Below, one piece after another: positions 11,001 through 20,453 of a stretch of 38,162 bases of DNA (position 1 is its first letter; each line of letters starts with the position of its first letter). This DNA is from a virus. The notes under the pieces were generated by a model. The model searched no databases and had not been told where the DNA came from. It saw only the letters and a program-made list of their open reading frames with translations. The position numbers and the translations under genes were made by a program. The stretch is from positions 1 to 38,162 of the IMG/VR virus record IMGVR_UViG_3300051212_001005; one strand, 5' to 3'.

Positions 11001-14000
11001 CGACAGGAACAGCAATTTCTGGTCTATCCACAACTCTTAGATACTCTGTAAATGTTATTGATTCGGATTCATTTAGGTTGATTAATGTTGGCGCTGCGGC
11101 AACAGTAACAACAGATCTTGTGAGAAATAAGTATGTCGATATCCAATCAACTGGATCTGGATATCATATCTTTGAGTATCCTCCAATTGAAGTTTCCGCA
11201 AATGTATCTTTTGGATCTACATTTACAGGCAACTTTACATTTACTCCAATTGTTACTGGTGAAATTACAGGAGCATATCTGTATGAAGATGGTACTGAAT
11301 ATGGATCAACAACATTAAACTTACATAAAAAACCACTAATTACTTTAAAGAATGGAAAAAATGCACAATTAAATCCAATTGTTTCTAATGGTAGAGTAAT
11401 TGATGTTCAAGTTTTAAGTACTGGTTCCGAATATTATTCACTACCAGAACTTATTGCAAAAGGTGATGGTACTGGTGCAATACTTAAACCAGTAATTAAT
11501 GATGGAAAAATAACAGATGTTATTGTCATTAATTCTGGTATTGGGTATAGCGCAACCACAGCATCAATTCAAATAAAGCCAAGAGGATCGGGAGCAATAT
11601 TTGATACTGAAGTTAGAGATTTAACAGTTAATGATGCTGAAAGATACGCATCTTATGCAAGATCTAGAACCACAAAAATATTTTCAAGTCTTAATAAAAA
11701 CCTTACCGATGACTCCCTCGTTTATGGAATCTACGGATATTCTGCGGATTTAGCGAGTCAGTATTTCGACAATCTTTCTTCACATTCACCAATTATCGGT
11801 TGGGCATATGATGGTAATCCAATTTATGGTCCATATGGATATGCAAATCCAAATGATGTTCAGTCTGGTGTTAGAATTATAAACCCAGGTTACACTTTAA
11901 ATACTGCCAAAGTATACAATAGACCATCATTCTCTTCTGGATTTTTTATAGAAGATTTTGAATATACGGGTACAGGAGATCTTGATAGGCATAATGGTAG
12001 ATTTTGTAAAACTCCTGAATTCCCAAATGGAGTTTATGCATATTTTGCTGGTGTAACAACAAGTACCACATCCAATACTCTTGAACCTTTATATCCATAT
12101 TTTATTGGAAACACATTTAGATCCACATTTATAGAAGAAAATTCATATCTAAATCAAAATTTTGACTTTAATAATTCAAATCTCATTAGAAACACATTCC
12201 CATATAAAGTAAATGATAAGTATGCTAATTATGATTTTCTTGTTGAACCTTATGAAGTTTCACCTCAGGTAACTGTTATCGAATCTGTTAAAAAAGGTGG
12301 TGTTGATAATATTAATATAATTGATGGTGGAACTGGATATAGAATTGGAGAATCTATAAATTTCAATGAAGAAGGTACGGAAGGAACTGGATTCAGAGCA
12401 GAAGTTTCTGAACTCATAGGCAAAGATGTTACTCAGGTTGAAACAAACTTTGAGTCTTACACCCCTTGTGTCTTTGTATGGGATACTGATCAATCTATTT
12501 CTGCATATTATAGATCTGGATTTGATTTACTAAACAACGATACTGTTTTAATCAGTGGACTTTCAACTTCGATTAATAATCTATCTGGATCCAAAACAGT
12601 AGGGTTTACAACAGAGATTGTTGGTCTTGCAAAAACAATGAGTATCTACTCTTCTACTCCTGGTGGTACAATAGAAGACATTTTTGTAACTACCAGACCA
12701 ACAGTATCTATTGGTGGTAGTATTAGAATTAAATCAAATCTCGGTGTTGAAGTTGTAAAAGTTTTAAATGATTACAATAATGGTGTATTAAGAGTTAAGA
12801 GATTTGCAAATGCTGGTGTTGCACACACGTACAGTAGTAGTCTGAACGTAATAAATGATAGGCTTACGATATCAAGTAAAGCAAAAGTTACTCAATTTGA
12901 ATCTAAACCAAATGATCTAGTATATTTTAACGCTAAAAATTCTGTTGGCGTTGGAACAACTCCTGGAGGAGCAATTTATAAAGCGTTTACTGTTGGAGTT
13001 ACAACTCAAACAGTATCCATTCCACATAGAAGTATTTTCTTACCAAACCATCCATTTAAAAATGGACAAAGAGTTACATTTACAAAATCAGATTTAGCTG
13101 GGGTTGACTCTTTAATTGTTGGTAATGATGAAACAGCATTGAATACATTCCAAATTCCAAATACCTTTACGTTAACATCTGATGTTTATATCATCAATAA
13201 AGGTAAAGATTATGTTGGACTAGTAACACAAGTCGGATTGACTACGAATAGTGAAGGATTATATTTTTATAGTGATGGTAGCAATAATTCAGAGTATTTA
13301 CTTCAAACAAACTACACACAAGTAACAGGTCAGATTGATAGGGTAGTTACTACTGTAAGCGTTGCTCAAAGTCACGGACTCTCTAATGGTGATTCCATTA
13401 AGTTAGAAATTCTTCCAAATGTCGTTGTTGGTGTTGGTACAACGGCAGCACTAACACTTACCTTTAATGAAACGGAGAAAAAACTGCTAGTTAATCCAAT
13501 AGGAATTAATTCTTCTCAAATCAATACAGCATCTAATACAATTACAATAGCAAATCACGGATATAAAACTGGAGATAAAATTTTCTACAGTAGCACTGAG
13601 ATTGCATCAGGTTTACAAACTGGATCTTATTATGTAATTAAAGACACTAATAGTCAGTTTAGACTTGCAGAAACTCTTTATGAAACGCAACCATCTAATG
13701 AAAATGTAGTAAACATTGTTGGAACGGGAGCGTCTATTCATACTTTTGCATTAATAAATCCAAGTATTAATGTTGTTAAAAATTCTACTTTAAAATTCAA
13801 TCTAAGTGATTCTTCTTTAATTGGATATAAACTTAAAATTTTCAAAGATAGTGATTATAAAAATGAGTTTATAAGTGCAAGTGACTCTCGTGACCTTAAT
13901 GTCCTTACAGTTGGTACAATTGGATTTGGCACGGCATCTCTTTCTATTGAGTATTCTGAAAATATGCCATCAAAACTTTTCTATGCCTTAGAAAAGTCTG

Positions 14001-17000
14001 GATATATAAGCACTACTGATAAGGACGTTGTTAATTATTCTCAAATTAATTATGTTGATAGTGAATATAATGGGACATATAGCATCTTTGGTATATCAAC
14101 AGATTCTTTTAAAATATCACCATCACAAGTTCCGACTGTTTTAAAATATACTAAAAACCAAACTGATAAATTAGAATACTCTACAAAATCTTCCACAGCA
14201 ATAAATGGATCTATTGGAAAAGTAAAAATTATTTCCGAAGGATTTAACTTTAAAAAACTTCCCAAATTTGAAGATGTATCTACTCAGGATGGACAAGATG
14301 CAAATATTGTAGCGATATCTACATCAATTGGTAGGGTTAAAAATGTTAGAATTAAAGATATTGGATATGAGTATCCATCCGATAAAACATTAGCACCAGA
14401 AGCTTCTGTTGATCCAATAATAAATCTCAATAACTCAGATACAATTGATAAACTTGATATAATTTCTGGTGGTTCTAGATATTTAACTGCCCCAGATTTA
14501 ATACTATTTAATGATCAAACTAAAACGGTTATTGATAACTCTTCATTAATTGCTGTTACCCCAAGCGGTGCAATCTCTGATGTTGTACAAATAGCACCAA
14601 TTTATGGATTAAAATCAGATCCACATAAAATACTTGCAATTAACAATTCTAATGGTGTTGGTATTAGTTCTCTTATAACTGGAACTAGTGGAGTTGCAAC
14701 TTGCACACTATCAACTCCAATTTTAGGATTTACAACACCATTATTTGCAGATGGTGATGAAATTTTTGTTGAGGGTATTGATCTCATTGATAATGGAACA
14801 GGATATAATTCCAAAGATTATGATTATAGATTTTTTAAAGTTCAATCCTATGTAAATTCTAATCCAGCAGTTTTAACTTTTGCAGTTGTGGATGAATTAG
14901 GAGTTGGTTTATCAACAAATCCAGGAATTGCAAAAACTTTCCAGTCTGGATATGCTACTATAGTCAATAAAAAATATTATCCGGAAATAAATGTAATTAA
15001 AAAGAGAGCGACATTTACACTAAACGAGCAACTTTTTGTCAATACTGGCACTGGATTTAATGAAGTAGATTTATATGTCTCTTCTATAAGAGATGAATAT
15101 ATTAAAGTTAATGGAACTTATGTACTTAAAAATGGTGACAAGATTAAAGGGAGAATAAGTGGTGCGATTGCAGACGTAAGTTCCATTAAAGAAAATAAAT
15201 CAAGATTTAAAATTGACTATTCATCTAAACAAAATATTGGGTGGAGAAATGATATTGGAAAACTTAGTGAAGATTATCAAGTTACCCCCGATAATGATTA
15301 CTATCAAAATCTTTCATACTCTATTAAGAGTCCCATAACTTGGGATAAACTTTCTTCACCTGTCAATAGCATCATTCATCCAGCTGGATTGAAAAATTTT
15401 GCAGATGTTGGAATTATATCGTCAACAAATGCTTCTGTAGGTTTATCTGGAACAACAAACAGTATAGCAGTTTTAGATATTATTGAAGAAAAAAGAGTAG
15501 ATATTATTAATAATTTCGACAATGTTATTGACTTTGAAGTTAGATTAAATCCAGAGCAATCTAAATTCCTTAAAATTCAAAATAGAAAATTAACAGATTA
15601 TACAGAATGTAGAACAAACAGAGTATTAATTCATGATGACATTAGTGATAGGTTCTCGAGTAGAGGATTTGAAGATCCTTTTGTTGAGATTGAAGAAATT
15701 GATGCTATCGATACTCACGTCAGATATACAATACAAATTGTAGATCCTGATACATATGATTCTCAAATAACAGAATTAGTTTTACAAACAACAACACTAG
15801 ATTCTATTTTATTCGAAAAATATACAGCATATACAAATGAATTGCTTGGAGAGTTTAGTGCAAATGTTGATGACTCTGGAAGAAAAACTTTAATATTTAC
15901 ACCAACTAATAGATTTACTAGAGATCATGACATAAAAGTGTTAAAGAAGACTTTTGCTTCAAATGAAAGTGGAACTGGAATTGGGACTAATACATTTGGA
16001 TCTATTAATCTAATAGGATCAAATATTATTGGAATTTCTAGTGTTGGCACAGCAAATAGTATAAGAACTCTTGCTGAATTTTCAAATACTAATTTTAATG
16101 GATTATTTGCAAATATTGAAATTACAAATAATTTAAGTAAGGAAGTTAATTATATTGAAGCAGCATTGGATTTTGATGGATCAAATACTCATTTGAGTGA
16201 GTATTACTTTGATATAAAAACTCAATCATATAGTTCATCTTCTATTGGTCTTGTAACGGCAATTTATGATTCTACTGCTGGAATCGTATCATTTAGGGTA
16301 CAAAACGAAGAAAATAATCTTATAGATGTTAGAGCAAGTATTGTAGGATTTGCTGCAACTAGTTCTGGTATTGGAACATATAGATTTTTAGTCAGTGGTC
16401 AACCAGCTGGATCTGAACGAAGTGCTAGATTGGAATCGACAGTTGGTGTTGGTACAACATCTGTTATGGTTGGAGTATTTGATCTGGGACTAATATCATC
16501 TGTATCATCTATTGTAAGAGTTTCTTCTGGAAGTAGTTCTGCAATCCACCAAGTTTCAATATTAAATGATCGCATCAATACAACTATTGTTCCTGGACCA
16601 TTTTCACCATCTAATAATGTAACTGGTCTTGGAACTTTTGGTGGAGAAACTATTGGAAATAAATTCTATTTGAATTTTTATCCAGATTTTTCAAGTTCGA
16701 GCACTAGTGTTCAAGGATTTAATGAAGTTTTCTATACTTTTAGTGATTTTGAAAATACTCCTGGGGTTTTGACATATGGAAAATCAACTCAATCATTATT
16801 CCTCTCAGCATATGATAGTATCAATGGAACAAGAGCTAATAAAGTTAATTTTACTTTAAAGCACGAAGGAATTCCAATTTACAAGAAAACATTTGACCCA
16901 GCAGATACTGCTACTGTCGATTTTTCAACTGGAATATTTACAATTAGAAACCATTTCTTTAATACTGGAGAAGAACTAACCTATACTCCAAAATCAACTT

Positions 17001-20000
17001 TTATTGGGGTAGGACAAAGTGCGATGGGAATTGGATCAACAGCAAATTATCTTGGTGTTGTTACAAATAGACTTCCCGAAAAAGTTTATCCTATTGCTAT
17101 CACACCAGACACATTTAAATTAGCAACTCAAAAATCTTATGCAAATTTAGGTATTGCAGTAACGTTTATTGATCCTGGTCTTGGTAACGCTCATGAATTA
17201 GAAATGAGCAAAAAACTATCAAAGAGTGTTATTTCTCTTGATGGTATTGTTCAACAACCAATCACATTTACTCCAATATCCCACAAACTTCAATACAATA
17301 GTGGATCAATTAGTGCAGGAATTGCAACATTTAATCTCAGCGGTATTTCTTCAATACAACCAAGAGATATTTTAAAAATTGATAACGAATATATGAAGGT
17401 AATTGAAGTTGGAGTGAGTTCAAACACCGGTGGAAATATTACGGGTATTATTAATTCAAGTGGAATTGCTACTTTCCCAACTGTTTCTGTTGTAAGGGCA
17501 TCCGCTGGTAGCACTGCTGTGACACATAGTGATGGCGCCACTGTTCAGGTTTATCGAGGATCTTTCAATATTGTTGGTACTGAAATTTGGTTTGTAGATC
17601 CACCAAAAGGAAATACGAGAGCGAGAAGAGACGCAAGTAATCTCCCTTATGTAAGAGCACAGTACGCAGGAAGAACATTCCTAAGATCAAATTATGACAC
17701 CAATATGATATTTGATGATATTTCTGATCAGTTTACTGGAATTGGAAAAACATATACAATGACTGTTGAAGGAATCAATACAACAGGAGTTTCTATTGGT
17801 AATGGAATATTGTTTATAAATGGTGTATTCCAAACTCCAACAACGATTAACAATGCTGGTAATAACTATGAATTTGCAAATGATACTGTTGCTGGTATTT
17901 CCAGTGTTGTATTTACTGGAATTACATCAACTGACGGAACTTATATAAAATCAGATTTTGATATCAACCAAAATCAACTTCCAAGAGGTGGTCTAATTGT
18001 TTCGCTTGGATCTACTCCAGGCCTTGGATATGCTCCATTAGTTGGTGCAAAAGTTCGTGCAGTATTGAGTGGTTTTGGAACTGTTACCAGTATAACAGGT
18101 ATTTCTCACACAGGTCCTGGGCAATCAATTAGTACAGCATCTTATAATAACCAAACCGGTATTATTGAAATAACAACAACAATTGATCACGGTTTTGTTG
18201 GTGGTGATAGAATTAAGTTAGTTGGACTAGGATTTACTTGTCCATCTGGTGCTGGAATTGTATCTTATTTCCCATCACGTGGTTTAGATTATTCATATGA
18301 TATTGTTAATATCATTTCTGCACAGTCATTCACAGCAAATGTTGGAACTAGTACTTTACCACACACTTACATTGGATTTGGTACGGTCTTCCCTTGGTAT
18401 GATCTAAATTATGGATCTGGTTATAGGGGAACTGTTTCAATAGGTATTACAGACCCCAATCACACAGGTACAGCGGCAACTATTACTGCAACAGTTGGTG
18501 CTGGTGGAACATTGTCATTTACAGTTGTTGGTGGTGGATCTAGTTATGTAGATCCGTATATTAGTATACCAGAACCAATATATGAAAATCTACCAGTTGT
18601 AGGAGTTTCCAGAGTTGGTGTTGGATCAACAACTCAGACTGGATCCAATTTACTTATGAATATTAAAATTGGACCATCACCATCAACTGTTGGAATTGGA
18701 TCGACATTGTTTGTTGTAGAATCTTTCCAAATATCAAGACCTGGATATGCATTCCAAGTTGGGGACGTATTCAAACCAGTCGGACTTGTGACAGCGAAAG
18801 ATTATACACAACCATTACAAGAATTCCAACTTGAAGTTATTGAGACATTCCAAGATTTCTTCTCATCTTGGTCATTTGGAGAAATGAATTATATTGATAG
18901 TATTTCTAGTTTACAAAATGGAAACAGAACAAGGTTCCCATTATATTATAATGGGCAATTATTAAGTTTTGAAATTGATCCAAACAACCCACTTTCCAGT
19001 GCGATTAATCTTGATGCTGTTCTTTTAATCTTTGTAAATGGTGTAATACAAGAACCTACTTATTCTTATAGATTCTTTGGTGGTACATCGTTTGAATTTA
19101 CAGAACCACCAAAAGAATCAGATAAAGTTGATATTTTCTTCTACATTGGTCAAAATGGCGTCGATATTTCATTAATTGATATTAATGAAACATTGAAAAT
19201 CGGTGACGATGTATTTGTCAGAAAAAATCCGTTCTATCCATCAATACCAGATCAGAATAGACATAGAACAATTGTTGATATCACTGGATCGGACACTGTT
19301 GAAACTGATCTCTACGTTGGATCAGGTATCAATGAATCATCATACAGACCAATAGAATGGATTAAACAAAAGGTAGACAAATACATCAAGGGAGACATTA
19401 TTTACAAAACACGTGATTCACTTGAACCATTTGTTTATCCTACTGCAAAAATTATTGGTGACATTACAACAGGGTCTTCTAACATTTTCGTTGATAATGC
19501 ACAATTCTTCAATTATGAGGAAGATAATTATGGAGTAACGATAACATCAGTTGATGGATTAATAGTTCAAGGATCAGATCCTGTTGCTGCAGCATTTACT
19601 GCAACAGTTTCAGCAGCTGGAACTATTTCAGCAATCACGATTACCAATCCCGGAATTGGATATTCGACAAATGTTCCGATTAAGATTTCTATTCCAAGAG
19701 TTGGTGTTGGAACATTTAGTTTGGAATCTGTTGGTCTAGGCGTTGGTGTTGGTGTTGGAACAACTGCAACTGCTACTGCTAATGTTTCTGGAGGTCAAAT
19801 TGTTTCCGTAACAATTACAAATCCAGGGTTTGGTTATACTGTTGCACCAAAACTTATTGTAGAAATTCCTCCAGTAACAACTGAAAAAATTACAGGTATC
19901 GCAAATGTTCAAGGATTTAGTGGTATTATCACTGGTATTACAACTACAACAGGAACTGGTGGACATCCGCTAGCATTAAAAATTAATTTCCGTGCTAATG

Positions 20001-20419
20001 CTTCAGATGCCAACGACTTGCAACCTGGATATCCAATATTAGTTTACAATACAACTGTTGGGACAGGTGTAACTTCTGTCAATAGTGGTAACTCTTCCAT
20101 TGTTGGAATAGGTACTAGTTTCTTAGATAATGTTTATATTGTAAATTCCAAAACGAACTCTGGACCTAATGCTGAGATTATTTGTAATATTAAGACTGAT
20201 AGCAATGTCGTTGGAATTGCTACCACTGGATCTCTCACATTACCATTAGGTAAAGTTTCTTGGGGAAGATTATATAACTTTACCACCAGAACAAATCCGA
20301 TTTCTATTGGAGTTACTGGACTGGTAGTTGATTCTGGTTTATCAACATTCCCAACGATCCAGAGAAGAACATTTGGATTGAGAAATAGTGGCGCAATTAG
20401 AAAACTTTCTAACTTGTAG
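8036..20419 (+). CDS. Giant baseplate protein in gp7 position, with YHYH domain (4127 aa)
   Basis: A 4127-aa virion protein occupying the gp7 slot (T4 gp7: about 1030 aa) between gp6 and gp8. The start MSDFEKRVQINKII, then SQLPEFIVSDFPKATEFFKQYY is familiar from large baseplate proteins of T4-like cyanophages, some annotated gp7 or VrlC. Most of the chain is beta-rich repeats: GxGY modules (around 747, 3868 and 3926) and a KIDDEIITYTGIT module (around 105) ending in a CIRG-type strand. A YHYH-type domain spans about 1240-1340, with IIGWAYDGNPIYGPYGY (1253-1269) and RFCKTPEFPNGVYAYF (1322-1337). It keeps an N-terminal helical region and a C-terminal domain (about 3610-3830) with NYIDSISSLQNGNRTRFPLY. 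A GAGAGGAAA ribosome-binding site precedes the ATG. It probably links wedge and tail fibres. Calling it true gp7 is inference from position. Confidence 0.85.
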   Translation: MSDFEKRVQINKIIESQLPEFIVSDFPKATEFFKQYYISQEFQGGTVDIAENLDQYLKLDNLVPEVVTGQTTLTHSLSSSAGIVTVTSTKGFPSEYGLLKIDDEIITYTGITTNTFTGCIRGFSGIANYANVGISSFDTNVNKQNLTFSKTVAASHTQSSKVTNLSVLFLQEFYKKLKYTFTPGLESFDFVSDLDVGNFIKHARDFYQSKGIEESVRILFKVLYGVSAEVLDLEGRLIKPSSADYIRREIVVAKNISGDPFKLEGQTVFKSTDTKTNASVSDVQIFTRNNESYYKLGLFVGYSDRDLIEGIFTIPGKTKVLESVSAGSSIISVDSTIGFGQTGTLVSGNDAIDYTSKSINQFFGCTGITSAISIASDIRSNETIFGYESGDVTKRVDLRITGVISEFEEVDDISLIEEGEEITVKNLGEVIINATSRDKTYKEVFANSWIYNTSTRHQVSSISGSTFTLSSLIDKSSLREGDIVDILFAYTNNIASTNAVVTSINTALNQIILSNLSGFSALSTQSYDIRRKIKKATSTTVPLLLGNNNYISNTLNVYNNKNKDGYVASNSLPSYQISDEIVESSIPNGSSTYLDDYDNVDQAYSIIRFSSSVRFIDGDIVVYNASQPLSGLTSGSQYYIKLVGTNGIRLYASKSLLSGSEYLKFGENLTSGSHTFTLKRHENRTISPNKILRKFPIEKVNLGPGTSLRKSINNVIGGIGLLVDGVEISAPESLDKIYYGPIKKFNVLNPGKDYDVVNPPKIIISAGSTTGTGVTALVEPIISGNVKAVYVDPQDFDIDTVRSVTLTGGNGSGCILEPVIGERYREVEFDSRALTIGGGVDLTDETITFTTFHNFADGERIIYNQNGNNPILVGVAGDISNTPTGTLVSGDEYVAKFVNTRTIKLYNTTSDYLAGINTIGFSTSTSFAGIHKFRTIPKKTLRSVKVLQSGSGYQYRKLRVKSTGISTHYNTISFKDHGFKTGDVVLYSTTGTAISGLSTTLRYSVNVIDSDSFRLINVGAAATVTTDLVRNKYVDIQSTGSGYHIFEYPPIEVSANVSFGSTFTGNFTFTPIVTGEITGAYLYEDGTEYGSTTLNLHKKPLITLKNGKNAQLNPIVSNGRVIDVQVLSTGSEYYSLPELIAKGDGTGAILKPVINDGKITDVIVINSGIGYSATTASIQIKPRGSGAIFDTEVRDLTVNDAERYASYARSRTTKIFSSLNKNLTDDSLVYGIYGYSADLASQYFDNLSSHSPIIGWAYDGNPIYGPYGYANPNDVQSGVRIINPGYTLNTAKVYNRPSFSSGFFIEDFEYTGTGDLDRHNGRFCKTPEFPNGVYAYFAGVTTSTTSNTLEPLYPYFIGNTFRSTFIEENSYLNQNFDFNNSNLIRNTFPYKVNDKYANYDFLVEPYEVSPQVTVIESVKKGGVDNINIIDGGTGYRIGESINFNEEGTEGTGFRAEVSELIGKDVTQVETNFESYTPCVFVWDTDQSISAYYRSGFDLLNNDTVLISGLSTSINNLSGSKTVGFTTEIVGLAKTMSIYSSTPGGTIEDIFVTTRPTVSIGGSIRIKSNLGVEVVKVLNDYNNGVLRVKRFANAGVAHTYSSSLNVINDRLTISSKAKVTQFESKPNDLVYFNAKNSVGVGTTPGGAIYKAFTVGVTTQTVSIPHRSIFLPNHPFKNGQRVTFTKSDLAGVDSLIVGNDETALNTFQIPNTFTLTSDVYIINKGKDYVGLVTQVGLTTNSEGLYFYSDGSNNSEYLLQTNYTQVTGQIDRVVTTVSVAQSHGLSNGDSIKLEILPNVVVGVGTTAALTLTFNETEKKLLVNPIGINSSQINTASNTITIANHGYKTGDKIFYSSTEIASGLQTGSYYVIKDTNSQFRLAETLYETQPSNENVVNIVGTGASIHTFALINPSINVVKNSTLKFNLSDSSLIGYKLKIFKDSDYKNEFISASDSRDLNVLTVGTIGFGTASLSIEYSENMPSKLFYALEKSGYISTTDKDVVNYSQINYVDSEYNGTYSIFGISTDSFKISPSQVPTVLKYTKNQTDKLEYSTKSSTAINGSIGKVKIISEGFNFKKLPKFEDVSTQDGQDANIVAISTSIGRVKNVRIKDIGYEYPSDKTLAPEASVDPIINLNNSDTIDKLDIISGGSRYLTAPDLILFNDQTKTVIDNSSLIAVTPSGAISDVVQIAPIYGLKSDPHKILAINNSNGVGISSLITGTSGVATCTLSTPILGFTTPLFADGDEIFVEGIDLIDNGTGYNSKDYDYRFFKVQSYVNSNPAVLTFAVVDELGVGLSTNPGIAKTFQSGYATIVNKKYYPEINVIKKRATFTLNEQLFVNTGTGFNEVDLYVSSIRDEYIKVNGTYVLKNGDKIKGRISGAIADVSSIKENKSRFKIDYSSKQNIGWRNDIGKLSEDYQVTPDNDYYQNLSYSIKSPITWDKLSSPVNSIIHPAGLKNFADVGIISSTNASVGLSGTTNSIAVLDIIEEKRVDIINNFDNVIDFEVRLNPEQSKFLKIQNRKLTDYTECRTNRVLIHDDISDRFSSRGFEDPFVEIEEIDAIDTHVRYTIQIVDPDTYDSQITELVLQTTTLDSILFEKYTAYTNELLGEFSANVDDSGRKTLIFTPTNRFTRDHDIKVLKKTFASNESGTGIGTNTFGSINLIGSNIIGISSVGTANSIRTLAEFSNTNFNGLFANIEITNNLSKEVNYIEAALDFDGSNTHLSEYYFDIKTQSYSSSSIGLVTAIYDSTAGIVSFRVQNEENNLIDVRASIVGFAATSSGIGTYRFLVSGQPAGSERSARLESTVGVGTTSVMVGVFDLGLISSVSSIVRVSSGSSSAIHQVSILNDRINTTIVPGPFSPSNNVTGLGTFGGETIGNKFYLNFYPDFSSSSTSVQGFNEVFYTFSDFENTPGVLTYGKSTQSLFLSAYDSINGTRANKVNFTLKHEGIPIYKKTFDPADTATVDFSTGIFTIRNHFFNTGEELTYTPKSTFIGVGQSAMGIGSTANYLGVVTNRLPEKVYPIAITPDTFKLATQKSYANLGIAVTFIDPGLGNAHELEMSKKLSKSVISLDGIVQQPITFTPISHKLQYNSGSISAGIATFNLSGISSIQPRDILKIDNEYMKVIEVGVSSNTGGNITGIINSSGIATFPTVSVVRASAGSTAVTHSDGATVQVYRGSFNIVGTEIWFVDPPKGNTRARRDASNLPYVRAQYAGRTFLRSNYDTNMIFDDISDQFTGIGKTYTMTVEGINTTGVSIGNGILFINGVFQTPTTINNAGNNYEFANDTVAGISSVVFTGITSTDGTYIKSDFDINQNQLPRGGLIVSLGSTPGLGYAPLVGAKVRAVLSGFGTVTSITGISHTGPGQSISTASYNNQTGIIEITTTIDHGFVGGDRIKLVGLGFTCPSGAGIVSYFPSRGLDYSYDIVNIISAQSFTANVGTSTLPHTYIGFGTVFPWYDLNYGSGYRGTVSIGITDPNHTGTAATITATVGAGGTLSFTVVGGGSSYVDPYISIPEPIYENLPVVGVSRVGVGSTTQTGSNLLMNIKIGPSPSTVGIGSTLFVVESFQISRPGYAFQVGDVFKPVGLVTAKDYTQPLQEFQLEVIETFQDFFSSWSFGEMNYIDSISSLQNGNRTRFPLYYNGQLLSFEIDPNNPLSSAINLDAVLLIFVNGVIQEPTYSYRFFGGTSFEFTEPPKESDKVDIFFYIGQNGVDISLIDINETLKIGDDVFVRKNPFYPSIPDQNRHRTIVDITGSDTVETDLYVGSGINESSYRPIEWIKQKVDKYIKGDIIYKTRDSLEPFVYPTAKIIGDITTGSSNIFVDNAQFFNYEEDNYGVTITSVDGLIVQGSDPVAAAFTATVSAAGTISAITITNPGIGYSTNVPIKISIPRVGVGTFSLESVGLGVGVGVGTTATATANVSGGQIVSVTITNPGFGYTVAPKLIVEIPPVTTEKITGIANVQGFSGIITGITTTTGTGGHPLALKINFRANASDANDLQPGYPILVYNTTVGTGVTSVNSGNSSIVGIGTSFLDNVYIVNSKTNSGPNAEIICNIKTDSNVVGIATTGSLTLPLGKVSWGRLYNFTTRTNPISIGVTGLVVDSGLSTFPTIQRRTFGLRNSGAIRKLSNL

Positions 20420-20427
20420 ACACAGGA

Positions 20428-20435
20428 TATAAATA
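20428..20435 (+). promoter_or_regulatory. Late promoter box upstream of gp8
   Basis: A perfect TATAAATA, 18 nt before the gp8 ATG at 20454, in the short gap after the giant gene. It would give a second start for the late baseplate transcript. Confidence 0.7.
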
Positions 20436-20453
20436 CATAAAAAACGTTTAACA

